Source: Isoetes taiwanensis (Eukaryota; Streptophyta; Lycopodiopsida; Isoetales; Isoetaceae). From it: a stretch of 64,000 nt of DNA. This document shows positions 1 through 11,651 of the stretch, piece after piece. Under the pieces are notes generated by a model. The model was not told the origin of the DNA, searched no databases, and saw only the letters and a list, made by a program, of their open reading frames with translations. The translations under genes and the position numbers were made by a program. The first letter of the stretch is position 1; the number at the start of each line of letters is the position of its first letter. The DNA is taken from contig JAJEKV010000011.1 in the NCBI GenBank assembly GCA_021234155.1, forward strand, positions 17,376,677 through 17,440,676. Direction: 5' to 3'.

Positions 1-1427
1 TGACAAGAATGAAATAAATGGAATCTAGAGAACTAAAGGCATGTCACAGAAAAAAGAAAATGAGAAAAGAGTGAAATGCGACCCTTTAATAGATGAATGC
101 ACAACAGCAATTTGTGACCATGCAGCTTAGACTACAAAGTTGGGTCCTTGTTAGCTGGCAATCAAATTGCCGAACATTCTTCTCTCAAACAAGTTCGAAT
201 TAAGCAAGAAGGTTTGCATGTTAGCAGCATGTACAGATTATTATGCTATGGTATAAAAGTAACGTGGAAAAATTCTAGATAGAAGCATTTTCTTAATTCT
301 CGATGCCTCTTTTAATAAGTGCCTGATTTTTTATGGTCAACGGCAAACTAAGATCATTTGTTGCTCTTCCTCAATTTAATTTTCTTTTCTCGACTGCCAT
401 TTGGAACATACCTTTTCCATTTGTCTCGTTCTTTACCCGGTTTACAAAGTCTTCATTTTTATAGTTGATAAATTACATCTGCTCCAAGCTCTCTACACTG
501 CTCTAACTTCTCATCAGAACCTGATAGTGAATATCTCACATAAGCAGGATAATGGAAAATAATATTATTTATCTAACATATATACCTGCTGTACAAAATA
601 CTCGCGCCCCAACATATTTTGCTATTTGAATAGCAAATGTGCCAATACCACTTGAACCACCATGCACCTGAAAAGTTACCAAATTCAACTCTATGTATTT
701 AAGGAATTTCAAATATAATAGATATAGTTCTACCTATCAACATGACAAATAGCAGGCCAATTTTTAGGAATGCCACACTTCAAAGACTTCTCAATCATCT
801 TATACATCAATAATAGGGGAATGTGAATTGATTAATACCATAACATCAAAATACAACATAAGTGACACACTTACAAGAAAACTTTCCCCGGCAGATAAAC
901 GAGATGTCATAAACACAGTAGACCAAACTGTGCATGCCACCTCAGGAAGAGCTGCAGCATTCTGCAGAGATACACCCTTTGGAATGGGCAACAGCTGGCC
1001 AATAGGAACGGCTACTTTTTCTGCATATCCTCCACCCCCAAGTAATGCACAGACCTGAAGCATAAGCTCAATAAATTCGATATGAATAGAATGGCAGAAT
1101 TGAATCTTTTTCAGTTTGCATGTCTTTTTGCAAGCATTAGAGACAAAGGAAAAGGGTATTAGACTCGGGTACCTGGTCGCCAACTTTCCATTCAAGTCCA
1201 ACACCTTCACCGAGCTCTTCGATTACTCCAGAACACTCAAGACCAGGATATAGGGGTGCTCCGGGAGGAGGAGGGTAGCGACCCTGCCTCTGGACGACAT
1301 CTGCGCGATTAATTCCGGCAGCAGACACCTTAACGAGCACATGGCGAGGGGGAAGCTCTGGATTAGGGACCTCGTGGAGCTGCAAAACCTCCGGCGGCCC
1401 TGGCTTGGTAATCACTACTGCCTTCAT
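1..1427 (-). CDS. NAD(P)H:quinone oxidoreductase, zeta-crystallin/PIG3 type, left copy (5' four exons, frameshifted)
   Basis: This is the 5' part of a medium-chain dehydrogenase/reductase gene, a family that reduces quinones with NADPH. Exons, matched to the right copy, are 1173-1427 (start ATG at 1427), 875-1054, 586-667 and 412-520, all with GT-AG borders. Exons 5-6 lie beyond the window start. Exon 1 encodes the N-terminal GroES-like fold, with NRADVVQRQGRYPP and PLYPGLECSGVIEELG. Exon 3 starts the nucleotide-binding fold with the glycine motif HGGSSGIGTFAIQ. Exon 1 is intact here, unlike in the right copy. Exon 4 has one extra T (GTAATTTATC against GTAATTATC), which breaks the frame after GAD. 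The gene is therefore a pseudogene or contains an assembly error. Family assignment is firm; functional state is not. Confidence 0.75.
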
Positions 1428-1639
1428 TTTCAGCGTTAATCAGACCATTGGAAAACTCAAAAGGCTTTTCGTATTCCCAAATCTATCTATATCTATTGTT
1501 TAAATTTGGTTTTCCTGGCAAGTGTCTGGAATCTAACGTACCTCGGTTTTCCTGGCACCTATAAATAAACTAAGTGTCTAGAAATCTAACATACCTCGGT
1601 TTTCCCAAGTGTCTAGGAATCTAACATACCTCGTCATTT

Positions 1640-1990
1640 AGCATAATGGTAGATCCCACTTTGCTGCAAATCATCCCTTTTGCTTCCCTTATTTTTGCTA
1701 CTCCAGTTGCAATAGCAGCACCTCCACTTGAACCTCCACTTTAAGTGTCACCAAATCCGCTAGAAGACGTTTCTCCAACAGCTCCTCTGCAGTTGAACTA
1801 GCAGCTGCAACACTTGTGGCTAAGTTGCACCATAGGTTGTCGCTACAACATTATCATTCCACTAGGATCAACTAGTTCCCATAACTACTCAACTTCCAAG
1901 ATGTGCATGATATGATTCTCCCATATTTGAAAACCAGGTCCTCCTTTATAAACTTCGATTGCATTTAGCAAACTAGCACCAAATCTACTT
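1640..1990 (-). pseudogene. Copia gag relic (left arm)
   Basis: Mirror copy of the gag relic in the right arm, with the same in-frame TAG. The shared stop shows that gag was already dead before the inverted duplication. Confidence 0.65.
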
Positions 1991-2034
1991 GCCCATTATA
2001 AAATGATAGCAAACAGTCTTTGATATCAAATGTT

Positions 2035-2153
2035 AATATTAGATAACAATTGGCTAGAAGACCGCTTCATAATTGCTAACAAAAATATGTTCTTCAATGT
2101 CAACAACTTCAACACTTTTCACGATAAAACCAAACCCAAAACCTTAAATTGCA
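2035..2153. other. short unassigned stretch next to the left arm boundary
   Basis: It lies between the inverted-repeat boundary and the LINE fragment. Read on the minus strand it is the sequence upstream of the gag primer-binding site, so it may be the end of an LTR. No partner LTR was found. Confidence 0.3.
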
Positions 2154-3700
2154 ATGCCAAGATCACGGGTTCAACTTCACTGTGAAAAGGCCCATGATCA
2201 TTGTAAAGTTCATGGGGGACTTATTTTAGCCTACAGTGGTAAGGGTAGGTCACAGCTTTTGCACCAGGTCATCCTTGACTCATCATCTATGCGGACGATG
2301 TTGGCTTCTTGGCCCCACACCCGAAGCTATGCGGTCTCACCCGGATGCCCTAGACACATTTTGTCGCTACTGGACATGCGGCGTCCAATCCGACCAAGAC
2401 CGTGGTGGTTCTCATATCCTCTTCACGTCACCCCATGCCTCCCCGCACTCACATATCGGGGGCACTGTGGACGCCACGCCCACCTACAAGTACCTAGGGT
2501 GGAGTTCCCCTCCTCGCCTCTCTGGAGGCGCGTCTATCCGCTAAGGGTGTGGCCCAGCCGAAAGCGCTTTATGCCATGCGTAACAAGATCACCGTGCGAG
2601 CTATATGATTGGGGCCATCGGTCCAAGACTGTTCGAGAGCACCGGGTCGAGCCCGCCCTTCAGACGGGTCGAGGTTTGGGGCCCTACTCCCTCTTTGGCG
2701 ACACGGAATGACTTGGAGCAGTGAAGGCATTTTGTACACGCACTTGGGTGAAACCTTCATCCCCCATCGATTTCACAAGTAGAAATCGATTCTTGCCGCC
2801 TTGACCTTGATAGACACATCGCCTATTTTCGAAAGTGGTTACTATGGGTGATGCTCGGCTCCCGACACGGGCTTACTTGTGGCCATGAGTCTCAGCGGCG
2901 GCTTAGGGCCCGTTGGAGGGTAAGAGAGATCGTGTGGTTCGCCGGATGGAACGTGCAGAGCAATGATGCATACGTCTGGGCGCAGCCGCCGATCGCGTGG
3001 ACAACTGCGGGAGTACCTAGATGCTTGTTTCCTTGGCAAGCTTTCGAGACCCCCATTGCTCTAGAGCAGGTCAAAATGGCCCATTACAAGGAGCACATCA
3101 ACCCAGTGTTAGCGGGGCCACGGCTCTACTGCGTTCCTCCCGGTAAAAAAGCGCAGACTCATTGCCTCCATTTGCCGTGCCCACCATCTTAACCGCATCG
3201 AGGCAGGCGGGTGGATTGGGGAGCCCGCCGGGGCAGACTCTGTCGATCTTTGTCAAGCGGGTGCCATTGAGGATGAGTCTCACACTTTCCGAGTTGCCCG
3301 GCGTTCGGTCGGATCCGGGCGATCACGCTCCCTTAGTACGGCGGACGTGCCTTTGCATTTGCTGATGAACACACCGCGTCGGTCGTGCCCCGGGGTCATA
3401 CATCCGGGAGAGGTACCGGACTCGCGAGGTCACCTTTGCCCCCGCCTGGCCGTCCACGACTAGGCACTACTGGGGTGGTGCATGATTTGTATATATTGGG
3501 ATGTTTACGCATTTTATATGATTAGCGGTTTGTGACAGGGCCGATTGATTCTTTGCCCGCGGTTTTCCCTCGAAAACCTTCGGGCGGGGTTTTTAATCCG
3601 AGGCGATAATCCGCTTGCTGCGTTTTTGTATTGGGTCCCATAAACCGATTGGTCTCCGTGGACGATAAAAGTACCTTCCTTCCTTCCTTCCTTCCTTCCA
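2154..3700 (+). mobile_element. non-LTR retrotransposon (LINE), 5'-truncated 3' part with (TTCC)n tail
   Basis: The region is GC-rich compared with its AT-rich surroundings. A broken reading frame shows the reverse transcriptase catalytic box LIIYADDVGFLAPHP at about 2280-2324. The typical PTYKYLG-type segment follows (2480-2500), then a zinc-finger-like C-terminus (NRIEAGGWIGEPAGADSVD, EDESHTFR) at 3190-3290. Several frameshifts and stops make it inactive. The non-coding 3' end includes a GC-rich inverted repeat near 3557-3590 and ends in about five TTCC units at 3677-3699, after GTGGACGATAAAAGTA. A LINE copies its own RNA at the target, so a 5'-truncated copy with a simple tail is expected. 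Confidence 0.8.
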
Positions 3701-4530
3701 TTAGGGCTTGTTGTATTCCATTAGCTCCATGAGCTTTCCATGGACATTACAAATTTATCTATCTATTCTATTCTATTTTATTCTATTCTATTCTAGCATC
3801 AAAATATCTGAACCCAATATTACAATGGTTTTATTCAAATGTGAAATTTACTGTAGCTATGAGATCGCTCAAAGCATTGTAGCATTGGCTTGAAAATAAA
3901 AGACAGTTAAGAGTCTTAGCAAACACCATAGGCCTACCATGTCGAATTTGCATTAGCAACAAGTGCTGCAAAATGACTATTAACCCTTGATGTGGTGCTT
4001 GTTCTATATGATGCATAGTGGTATGCTACTTTTCATTTGTAAGAGGAATTGCAACTTGTGTAACGTTATTATTTTTATTTGTTGACAATATTTTCCTTTA
4101 TCTTAAGACCTGAATGGAACCCACATGATCCTTCCCTTTCTATGATAGCCTGCACAATACATAGGTCATCCCATTTTCAGGTTGGCTATCTTGCCTATAT
4201 AAGGAAACATTATCTTTTGGGGTTAAGATCAAAAGCTGCTTTTTGTGAATTGGTCTAAGATTTCTGCAGAATTATGAGTTTGATATAAAGGTGTTTGTGG
4301 GATGTAGCAAGGATCTCCAAGCAAAAGTTTCTTCAAGTCTCCTGTTATATAAGCTTACACTCAACAAATTGAAATGTGCTCTAGGGCGTAATATGTAGCA
4401 AAATAACAGGGGGTTCCAGGGGGATTTGATAGGATATAAAAAATAACAATTCCTGAAATCATAGTCCATATATCCCTAAAATAATTGAATGGGTTGCTAT
4501 AAAAAAACATAGATTCAAGATAAAAAAAAT
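3701..4530. other. AT-rich non-coding stretch, no gene seen
   Basis: It has short TATTCTATTC runs near 3765-3797 and no ORF with recognisable protein content. Confidence 0.5.
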
Positions 4531-4534
4531 AATC

Positions 4535-4720
4535 ATATTAGCTCACTGGGCATATTGATAAAAGTAGACTTATTAGGGCATTGAGTTATTTTGGTAGAGG
4601 TTCGAGCCCCCATATTTCATATTCTAAAATCTTAAGCAAAGCCGTATAGAGGTTCGATATTCTCTCAAAACCTTAGGCGAAATCATATTTTATACTTCAA
4701 AATCATAGGTGCTTCCAATC
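4535..4720 (+). mobile_element. possible tRNA-derived SINE, degenerate
   Basis: A pol III A-box-like TAGCTCACTGGG lies at 4539-4550 and a B-box GGTTCGAGCCC at 4599-4609. Spacing is compatible with a tRNA-type promoter. The rest does not fold into an intact tRNA. No poly(A) tail or target duplication was found. Confidence 0.4.
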
Positions 4721-4729
4721 ATAAATGAC

Positions 4730-5560
4730 TACTAGAAACGCGTGCCCGGCGATGCCGGGCATTAGTTATGGACGTGTGATAAATAGACGTAACAATAAAA
4801 TTTGTAAATATAAATGTGTCCATAGATATAATGGAATGCAAACTGTGAAGGGTTTAGGGAGGCTGGACATTTAGGAATATGTTAATGTGTAGGACAAAAG
4901 AGAATGGGCAGACGAAGGAGTGCATAGATGGAATTGGATTATATAGAGTTTATATAGTATTATTGTTTGTGATGGTTTTGTATTTTGTGGATAGCATATC
5001 TAATGCATAGCAAAATACAATTGCAATTTGAAATTGAATATTGGCATTGTAAAAACATCTACTTGTAGTGGATATGTGTTATGTTATATGTTTATTGGGT
5101 ATATTTGTGCACGCACTTTTTAATTATATTGCTCTTTACTTTGGCTCAAATAAAAGAAAGATCGTCTTATGTTAGCAATACTTGATAGAAACGTGTGCCT
5201 GGCGATGCCGGGCATTAGTGCGTGGACGTGTGAAATAGGTGACTAATATAGTTTGTAGGTGGAATAAAAAGGTATAAATATAATCATTTTTGTAGATGTA
5301 CTTGAGTAAGTGTGAAGGTTTGGGGTTTTGGCCTCAACTATGGTAGGAATAACAAAAAGCAGAGTGTGGAACATAATGGGCGGATGTAAGGAAGTGCATA
5401 TAGTTTGGCCTATTGGTTCAGGGGTTGTCATGGTTTAGGCTTTTGTGGATGTACTCTTTTAGTGGTCATGTATTTTTTGCATTAAATTTTAACATTTCAT
5501 GCAATGTGTACCCGACAATGCCGGACGTGATTCGTAGATGTGGAACAGATTTAGGGTCTT
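4730..5560. repeat. diverged direct repeats of about 455 bp, each starting with a GC hairpin
   Basis: At 4746 and 5201 the same block occurs: TAGAAACG-GTGCC-GGCGAT followed by GCCGGGCATTAG. It forms an 8-bp stem (TGCCCGGC/GCCGGGCA) with a GAT loop; in the second copy one pair is a G-T wobble. Downstream both have GTGGACGTGTGA-type text and later an ATGGGC-GA-G-AAGGA-GTGCATA block. A third, weaker version begins near 5508 (ACCCGACAATGCCGGAC). A Helitron terminal hairpin is possible but no clean ends were found. Confidence 0.5.
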
Positions 5561-6935
5561 AAATTTGACAGGTGCAATAGAAGGTTATACATATGTGGAT
5601 TGAATAGAATGCTAAAAAGTGATGGGTGCTCGATGGAACAGAGTAAGTAAATATAATGGATTGTCACTAAGCAAGATAGTAATTAAAGTATATTAGAAAC
5701 ATATCCCTTTTGCTTGCCTTGAAGAATTTCTTTTTTTATTCTCAATGCAACATTTGAACTCCTTGGTTAATTGTTCTTGCCTAAGACCTATTGCACGACA
5801 AATTCAATGGCATAATTAGTAAAACCGTCATGTTTATTTTTACTATATGAACATTTCAAGTGCTATTTTGACATATAAAAATAGGAGTTCATACCAAGGT
5901 GCATTCATCATCATTGTTAAATAGATGTTCGTATGTATAGATGGAATAAATAGATGTTTGTATGTCTAGATGGAATAAGGATCTATCTAGCTCTGCATTT
6001 TACAGATATGATGATGTAGCAAAACACAAAATTGCATGAGGTAATTCAAAATGGTTTCATCGAGATAGAGATGTGGATTAAATAGGAGGAACAAACATGT
6101 GTAATATGTATATCCTTGTAGAAATGCCATCGTATAGACATTTGAATGTGCATTTTAAGTCTTTTAGATGTTCTTGTCATCCATTGCAGTTAAATAAAAA
6201 CTTGGGACATGAAATTCAAAACCATTAGAAATGGAAAATGGAAGATGTACAGCTTATGCATTTTACATGCATTGAATATTATTCCTGCCATTTTGAATCT
6301 GCCATTTCAATTCTGTACTTCAAGTTAACAAATAATAAGAGGAGGTATGGATAAAACAATTTTTATAAGTACATTATAAAGCTGCAGCTCGTACCAGAGA
6401 CGAACATATGTGATGGTAGAATTCCTGAAAGAACACAGATCTGTAATGGCCAACAAAGTAGTAGAGGTGACAAAAAGTTAGATTTGGAAAACGTCCAGAG
6501 TGGAAGCACTGAAAAAGTGCACTACTAATGCAATAGATGGTTTCCATAACAACAAACAGATCCTTACCTTTTCGATGTCTTTTGCTCCTCCTACCTTTCT
6601 AGCACAACCTTGTCCTCACCCATTTAATATTCTGCATCCATGTTTTGGCTTTTTGGGCAGGAACCCATTTTTCAGACTAAATTCTAAGTTCTAGCTATCC
6701 AATTTCCACTTCCTGTACACTAAAATCTATAGATCATATAGCTGTGTGAACTTTAGATAGCTGAGTGAACTCTAGATAGTACCATAGATCATTAATGATT
6801 CTATCTTGATCTGCAAATCCGGTTCTTCAATATTGCTAGGCCAAATGACATGCATCTGCAATTAGGATTGACAATAAATAGTAGAAAGGCTAACAGGAAA
6901 GATCAGACATTAATAGTCTAAAGATATAGTTATTT
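5561..6935. other. AT-rich non-coding stretch, no gene seen
   Basis: Only short ORFs without recognisable features. A phrase like TAGATGTTCGTATGT-TAGATGGAATAA repeats at about 5920-5970. Confidence 0.5.
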
Positions 6936-6939
6936 GAGG

Positions 6940-7105
6940 TTTTTCTTTTTTTTTGTTGAAGGCATGGTTGGTGGGACTTGCACCCACCCACGTCTCCCAC
7001 CCGATGGTAGCCAGTGGGTTTTGAACCCTGGTGGGGATTACCCCAATCCAAGGCTTTACCACTAGACCACCACCGCGATGGGCTTTTCACTAAGCCACGC
7101 TCCAA
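6940..7105 (-). mobile_element. tRNA-derived SINE with A-rich tail
   Basis: Read on the minus strand it has an A box in GGTGGTCTAGTGGTAAAG (7055-7071), a B box GGTTCAAAACCC (7017-7027), a unique body, and a 3' A-rich tail (T-rich on the plus strand, 6941-6955). This is the standard layout of a SINE with an internal pol III promoter. The head resembles a tRNA in order and spacing but has no full cloverleaf. No clear target duplication. Confidence 0.7.
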
Positions 7106-7479
7106 TATCAATCCATAAACTCGTGAAATTTTGAAATGTTAATACACAAAAAAATGAATAAACCAAGCTTTTTAACCGCAATTAAAGATACTAAAAGATA
7201 CAAATTATCTGGACTAATTTTCATATGGTGCTACCTAAGGATCTTACATGGAATGGCAGAGACAGCAGTTAGCATGCGTGAAGCACCTGCATGTAACCTG
7301 CAAAAGCAAGCGAATAACAGCCAATCAATGGCAATTCTTTAAGTTCCTGCAAGCAAGCGTGCATTCCTCTATAAATTTTGTTCACTGTATTTCTTACCTT
7401 ATTCTTGGAATATGGATGCAACCAAGGAAAGACCATTGGAGAAATAAGCCGAAAAGGTCGTGAACATGTTTTTATATTC

Positions 7480-9311
7480 TTCACAGCCTATGAACATATA
7501 GTCTTCACAATCCAGTCTTATTATATCTTCTCCATCCTCCTGAATTAAGAAGAGATAAACATCAAAGAAGGGGATAAAAAAAGGAAAATAAAGAAACAAA
7601 AAAGCGGTTGAAGATAATTTCGCACTCCTCCTCCTGAAGCTCCACAGCTGAATCCTGAAGAATAGAGGACACACCGGAATCTAAGAATCGATGGAGGCAT
7701 TGGAAGGAGCTCCTTTCCCGCAAAGTCCATATAGTTATTTCGTAGTGCCCACAGGTTCTGTCATCTGCAACATAAAACATAAGGATGCAAAGAAGTGAAT
7801 GCTCTCCTCCTAAATTCGGCCTCAGCAAGTTGAGAAAGAATGTTTGAGTGAAAAAACTGAGAGAAAACCTGCTTATCAAGATGCTCGGAGGAAAAATAAA
7901 CCGCTCTTCAAACCTGTGACCAATTGATCTCCAATGGGCTTTGCATAAATCCAAACCTTGTTGTAAAAATTCCACTTTCACAAAGCAGAAATAGCAAAGC
8001 AGAGTGTGAAACTCAAATGAAATAATAGAACATTGAAAGGCAAAGATGTGTGTACCTATGAACTTTGTGATGCATGTAGCTGTAATTTTTGTGCTTTTCT
8101 GGGATGAATAAGGAACGTCTTCCATGTAGCAATGCTTAAAGGTTCGCATGAAGAAAGGATTGAAAATAAGGTCTCCCAAATTTGGATAGTAAGGAACATG
8201 AAGATGCCATTTGAGAAGCTTACCTGGAATGCACAGAAAATTATTTCAAATCTTATCCCAAACTCAGAACCCAGAAGAACACGCAAAATGCAGGAAGAAA
8301 TAGAAAATACTTTACCTTGATAAGAAACCTAGAGCTTGGGATCTGGGCTCTGGGGCTCCAACATATCTGGAAGCGTTGTCTTCCAACACCAATTACTCTG
8401 CAAGTATCTGTGCAAGGACATAACGACCATCTCTAGATTTGACCTCTATTGAGTCTGTTCAATCTTTGCTGCACTCCTGCCTTCACTTACAGCAGGAAAA
8501 GCTACTTGAGAAGGGTTCTCTGCGGCGGCGAAGGAGGAGAAGCAGAGCTAGAACTCTGGTTAGCTGTATCTGGTTGATAGAAGTTGGAAGCTTGAATAAA
8601 AAAGGCACCAAAACTATAAATACCTTCTGGTCCCCTTCTAAAAGGGAGCGTGCCCTGTTCTATTGAGAAAGGATGCCACCTTCTTGAAGCTGGTTATAGC
8701 TTTAGATGCAATAGAACTGCAGTGTTCCTGAAGGGTCGCCTTGTAAAAGAAGACAGCGGACATGAAAAAGAAGATCCAGCATTTTTTCTTCTAGTGCTTC
8801 ATTACAAACTTACAGCTTCCGGAGATCCAGCAAACGTGTCACAGATGTAGGAAATGGCCCAACACTTGTGTTAACTCCCTGTAAAAGAAGCGGTTGGACA
8901 TGAAAAAGAAGATCCGAAAGATCCGGCATTTTTTTTCTAGTGCTTCATTAGAAACTTACTGACTTAGGAGATCCAAAGAACGTGTCGTTTGTAGGAAATG
9001 GCCCAACCCTTGTGTTAACTCCACGTAAAAAAAACAACGGACATGAAAGAAGATCCTCAAGTTTTAAAACGGATCTTCAACACGCTTAATGCGGCTTACG
9101 TATTTTCTACCTTGGTGTCTTCTTTGACTGACGATGATGCGCCCGGTGAAGAGCTCCACGACTCCAAATGATAATCGAACCAACGAAAGCCGAGGGCCAA
9201 ACCCGAAAAGAGAGCTGGTCCAAATTTCGTACAAAGAGAGGGTTTTGAAAATTCGTCGTCATTCAAAGCGTCGGCTCCGGCAACTTCGAAATAAGGATTT
9301 AATGCTGGCAA
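7480..9311 (-). CDS. possible multi-exon gene of unknown function
   Basis: The best first exon is 9311-9115. It starts MPALNPYFEVAGADALNDDE and ends SSSVKEDTK followed by a GTAGAA donor. The start lies in a GC-rich, CpG-bearing patch (9100-9420), unlike its neighbours. Further minus-strand pieces with plausible donors are seen at about 8330 (CAAG/GTAAAG) and 8223 (CCAG/GTAAGC). A Cys/Glu-rich segment (SILQDSAVELQEEECEII) lies at about 7680-7610. I could not chain these into one frame or recognise a family, so this may be a gene, a captured gene or chance. Confidence 0.25.
8741..9060. repeat. tandem repeat of about 140 bp, 2.3 copies
   Basis: Units begin with GTAAAAGAAG-ACATGAAAAAGAAGATCC at about 8742, 8880 and 9024 (spacings 138 and 144). 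They share TTTTTTCTAGTGCTTCATTA and GTAGGAAATGGCCCAAC blocks. The array would lie in the first intron of the possible gene at 7480-9311. Confidence 0.75.
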
Positions 9312-9569
9312 CCAAAATCGGAGGGGGGGAACGCGATGATGGGGAACGCCGCGACGCGCCCCTCAAGCGGCGTTCGGGCACATTTCCCAACACCTTGCCA
9401 AAATAAAAAAGAAGATAAGCAAAACGAGAGGTGCTCACATGCCCCAACATACGATCTGGGTCGTAGGATTGACAAATCCTACGATTGTGGTAGTCCAGGA
9501 CAAAAAACACTGTCTAGACATGTGCTTTATCTACTGAAAGTGCACAATACCTTTCGAGGCGTGTGATGT

Positions 9570-9995
9570 CCAATATAGTTGCAACAAATTTATTATTCTT
9601 TGCAGCTATCCAAGAATAGTATAATTGCATCTCCGGAATGGTAAGGATCGTTGACTAGAATGTTCAGAGGCGCGGGAACTCCAATGGCGGGATGAGATTG
9701 ATGGAGTTTCTCTTACTAAAGGCAGGGTAAGAACAAATTTATAATTTAAATTCATGATTGATGGAATTCATAGGCGAATTGAAGTGCAATTCTCTGTTGC
9801 ATTGGAGATTTAACTATAGTGGATAGCTCTCTTGAAAGCTTCCATTCAACCAGAAAAAGAAACTTTCTGAGGATTCAAAGAAATAAGAAAAAACAGTGAT
9901 TACTCTTTGTATTTCTTAAGAGTATATTTATTCTATTCTTTCAATGTTATTTCAATGTATTATGCATCTATAATATTGTATCCTTTATTTTTATA
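9570..9995. other. non-coding stretch, no gene seen
   Basis: AT-rich, without ORFs or repeats that I could assign. Confidence 0.4.
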
Positions 9996-10299
9996 TTTTT
10001 TCAAACCTCACCCACTTTAAAACTCCTTGGTTGTGGAGAGGATTCGAACCCTGTCCTTGCCCCCAAAACCCTATCTTTACCACTTCTTGAAAAAAATGAA
10101 AGTCCACATTTAGTTAAAGGCGAGGCTAAATAATTCAACGACGCTTTAGGATGTTCTAGAATGTTCTAGATGGCTCTGGAATCTTTAAGAATCATCTAGA
10201 ATGTTCTAAAATGTTCAAGATGCTCATATATGTAAGGATCTTGGTCTAAAAATAGAAAAGACCTTGGTCTAAAAATAGAAATTTCTTTAAGACTTTGGA

Positions 10300-10690
10300 A
10301 GTGCTCAAAGTAGAGTGTTCCAGATGCTTATGGGTAAGCACCCTAGTCTAAAATTAGCAAGTTTTTTAAAATTTTGCAAACACTCAAAATAGAATGTTCT
10401 AGAATGTTCCACATGCTTAGAGTAAACACCTCAGTCTAAAAATAGTAAGTTTTTTGAAACTTTACAAATGCTCAAAATAGAATGTTTTGGAATGTTTCAG
10501 ATACTCATGGCTAAGCACTTCAGTCTAAAATTAGTAAGTTTTTTTAAAAAATTGCAAATACTCACAATAGAATGTTCTAGAATGTTTTAGATGCATCTGG
10601 GTAAGTATCTCAGTCTAAAAAATAAAAGGTTTTTTGAAATTTTGAACCTCAAAATAGAATATTACACCTCAGTCTAAAACTAGAAAGTTT
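10300..10690. repeat. 88-89 bp tandem array, copy 1
   Basis: Units contain TAGAATGTTCTAGAATGTT, then GATGCTCATGGGTAAGCACC, CAGTCTAAAAATAG and a T-run before TTTGCAAA. Starts near 10391, 10478 and 10567 give periods of 87-89. The TTCTAGAA core is a perfect palindrome. Confidence 0.8.
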
Positions 10691-10799
10691 TTTGGAACTT
10701 TGCAAGAAATAGCGTCCGTCTGTGAGTTTGTATTTCACGGCCCATCGGCATTGGATGATGCGCCACTTGCGATCTCAGCCCTGTTTATCCCCCCCACTC

Positions 10800-10875
10800 A
10801 ACTTCTTGGTTGTGAAGGGGATTTGAACCTTCATCCTTGCCTTCCAAACCCCTCATCCTTACCACTAGGCCAAGC
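10800..10875 (-). mobile_element. tRNA-derived SINE-like head
   Basis: On the minus strand an A box TTGGCCTAGTGGT (10861-10873) is followed by a B box GGTTCAAATCC (10819-10829). Sister copies lie at 10020-10075 (A box lost), 14620-14670 (A box lost) and 15505-15572 (both boxes). Confidence 0.6.
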
Positions 10876-11118
10876 ATTGATTTCTTGAAAAAAATGGAAG
10901 TCTACATATAGTTAAAGGCGAGGGCTAAATAATTCAAGGATGTTCTAGAATGTTCTAGATGGCTCTGAAATCTTCTAGAATCTTCTAAAATGTCCTAGTA
11001 ATGTAATAAAAAATGATCACGAATATAACTCCACCCCTATCAACGGCCTGCGGGGTGCCTCTTGGTGTGATCCAGCTAGTTGTAACATGCTATTGCAAAT
11101 GCCACGTGGCGCGGTTGT

Positions 11119-11463
11119 GATACCGTCGGGCGGAATGCATTCGTGGTGATTCCATCTCGAAGAATCTTACATTTGTGATTCCACCGGGCAGAATCGCATG
11201 GTTGTGATTCCATCTGGCGGAATAGCAATGTTGTGATTCTGTCTGGCGGGATACGTAAGTGGTGATTCCATCTCATGGAATCAGACGTTCGTGATTCCAT
11301 CTGGCGGAATAGCATGGTTGTGATTCCGTCTGGCGGAATAACAAGGTGGTTCGTGATTCCTTCTGGAGGAATACATTTGCGGGGTGATTCCGTCTTGGTG
11401 GAATAACTCGGGGGAGATTCCATCGCAAGGGAGAATTATGGGTGTGATACCACCGGAAGGTAT
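11119..11463. repeat. 29-bp tandem array of hairpin-forming units
   Basis: Twelve units start with GATTCC or GATACC at 11119, 11148, 11177, 11206, 11235, 11264, 11293, 11322, 11355, 11386, 11416 and 11446. The first eight are exactly 29 bp apart. Each has the form ATTCC, a 7-8 base middle such as GTCTGGC, then GGAAT, so it can fold on itself. The unit at 11264 is a perfect GATTCCAT-CTC-ATGGAATC. The last unit has ATACC paired with GGTAT, both arms changed together. The array lies 150 bp before a Copia-type primer-binding site at 11610, so it may be part of an LTR. Confidence 0.85.
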
Positions 11464-11651
11464 ATATCGCCTGAAAGCGACCCTGTCAGGTACAGAAAAC
11501 GGGGTCTCTGGTACGGATAACGGGGTCGCGAGCCCGGTGATTCTGCGGGATGGAATATCTTGCGATGGAATCACAATAACTGGGGTAAAAATATTTTCAC
11601 CCTTAACATTTGGTATCAAAGATTGTTTGCCGTCATTTTATAATGGGCAAA

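Larger units (their letters stand above)
1..2034 (-). repeat. left arm of large inverted repeat
   Basis: The reverse complement matches 11606-13562 almost base for base, covering the oxidoreductase exons and introns, the upstream region and a Copia gag relic. Similarity stops at the sequence TTAACATTTG-TATCAAAG, which looks like an LTR end followed by a tRNA-Met primer-binding site. The left arm is about 77 bp longer, mainly from copy-number differences in a 52-bp repeat at about 1500-1640. Confidence 0.9.
10000..11110. repeat. composite repeat, copy 1 (tRNA-like block, 88-89 bp array, second tRNA-like block)
   Basis: In order it contains a minus-strand tRNA-like promoter block (B box at 10041), a TTCTAGAATGTTCTAGA-rich lead (10140-10220), an array of 88-89 bp units (about 10300-10690), an AAATAGCGTCCGTCTGTGAG block (10710), a second tRNA-like block (10800-10875), and a GATCACGAATATAACTCCACC block (11018-11110). 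The same order recurs at 14510-15835. The TATATAATAAA-AAATAGCG start seen in other copies resembles plant Helitron 5' ends, but this is only suggestive. Confidence 0.75.

Noticed and set aside
2154-2711. 185-aa plus-strand ORF as a gene
   Set aside because: The LINE reverse transcriptase motifs lie partly in other frames; the ORF is a by-product of a GC-rich, frameshifted element.
7562-8179. 205-aa minus-strand ORF as one protein
   Set aside because: It crosses several good splice donors and changes in composition. At most parts of it are exons of the possible gene at 7480-9311.
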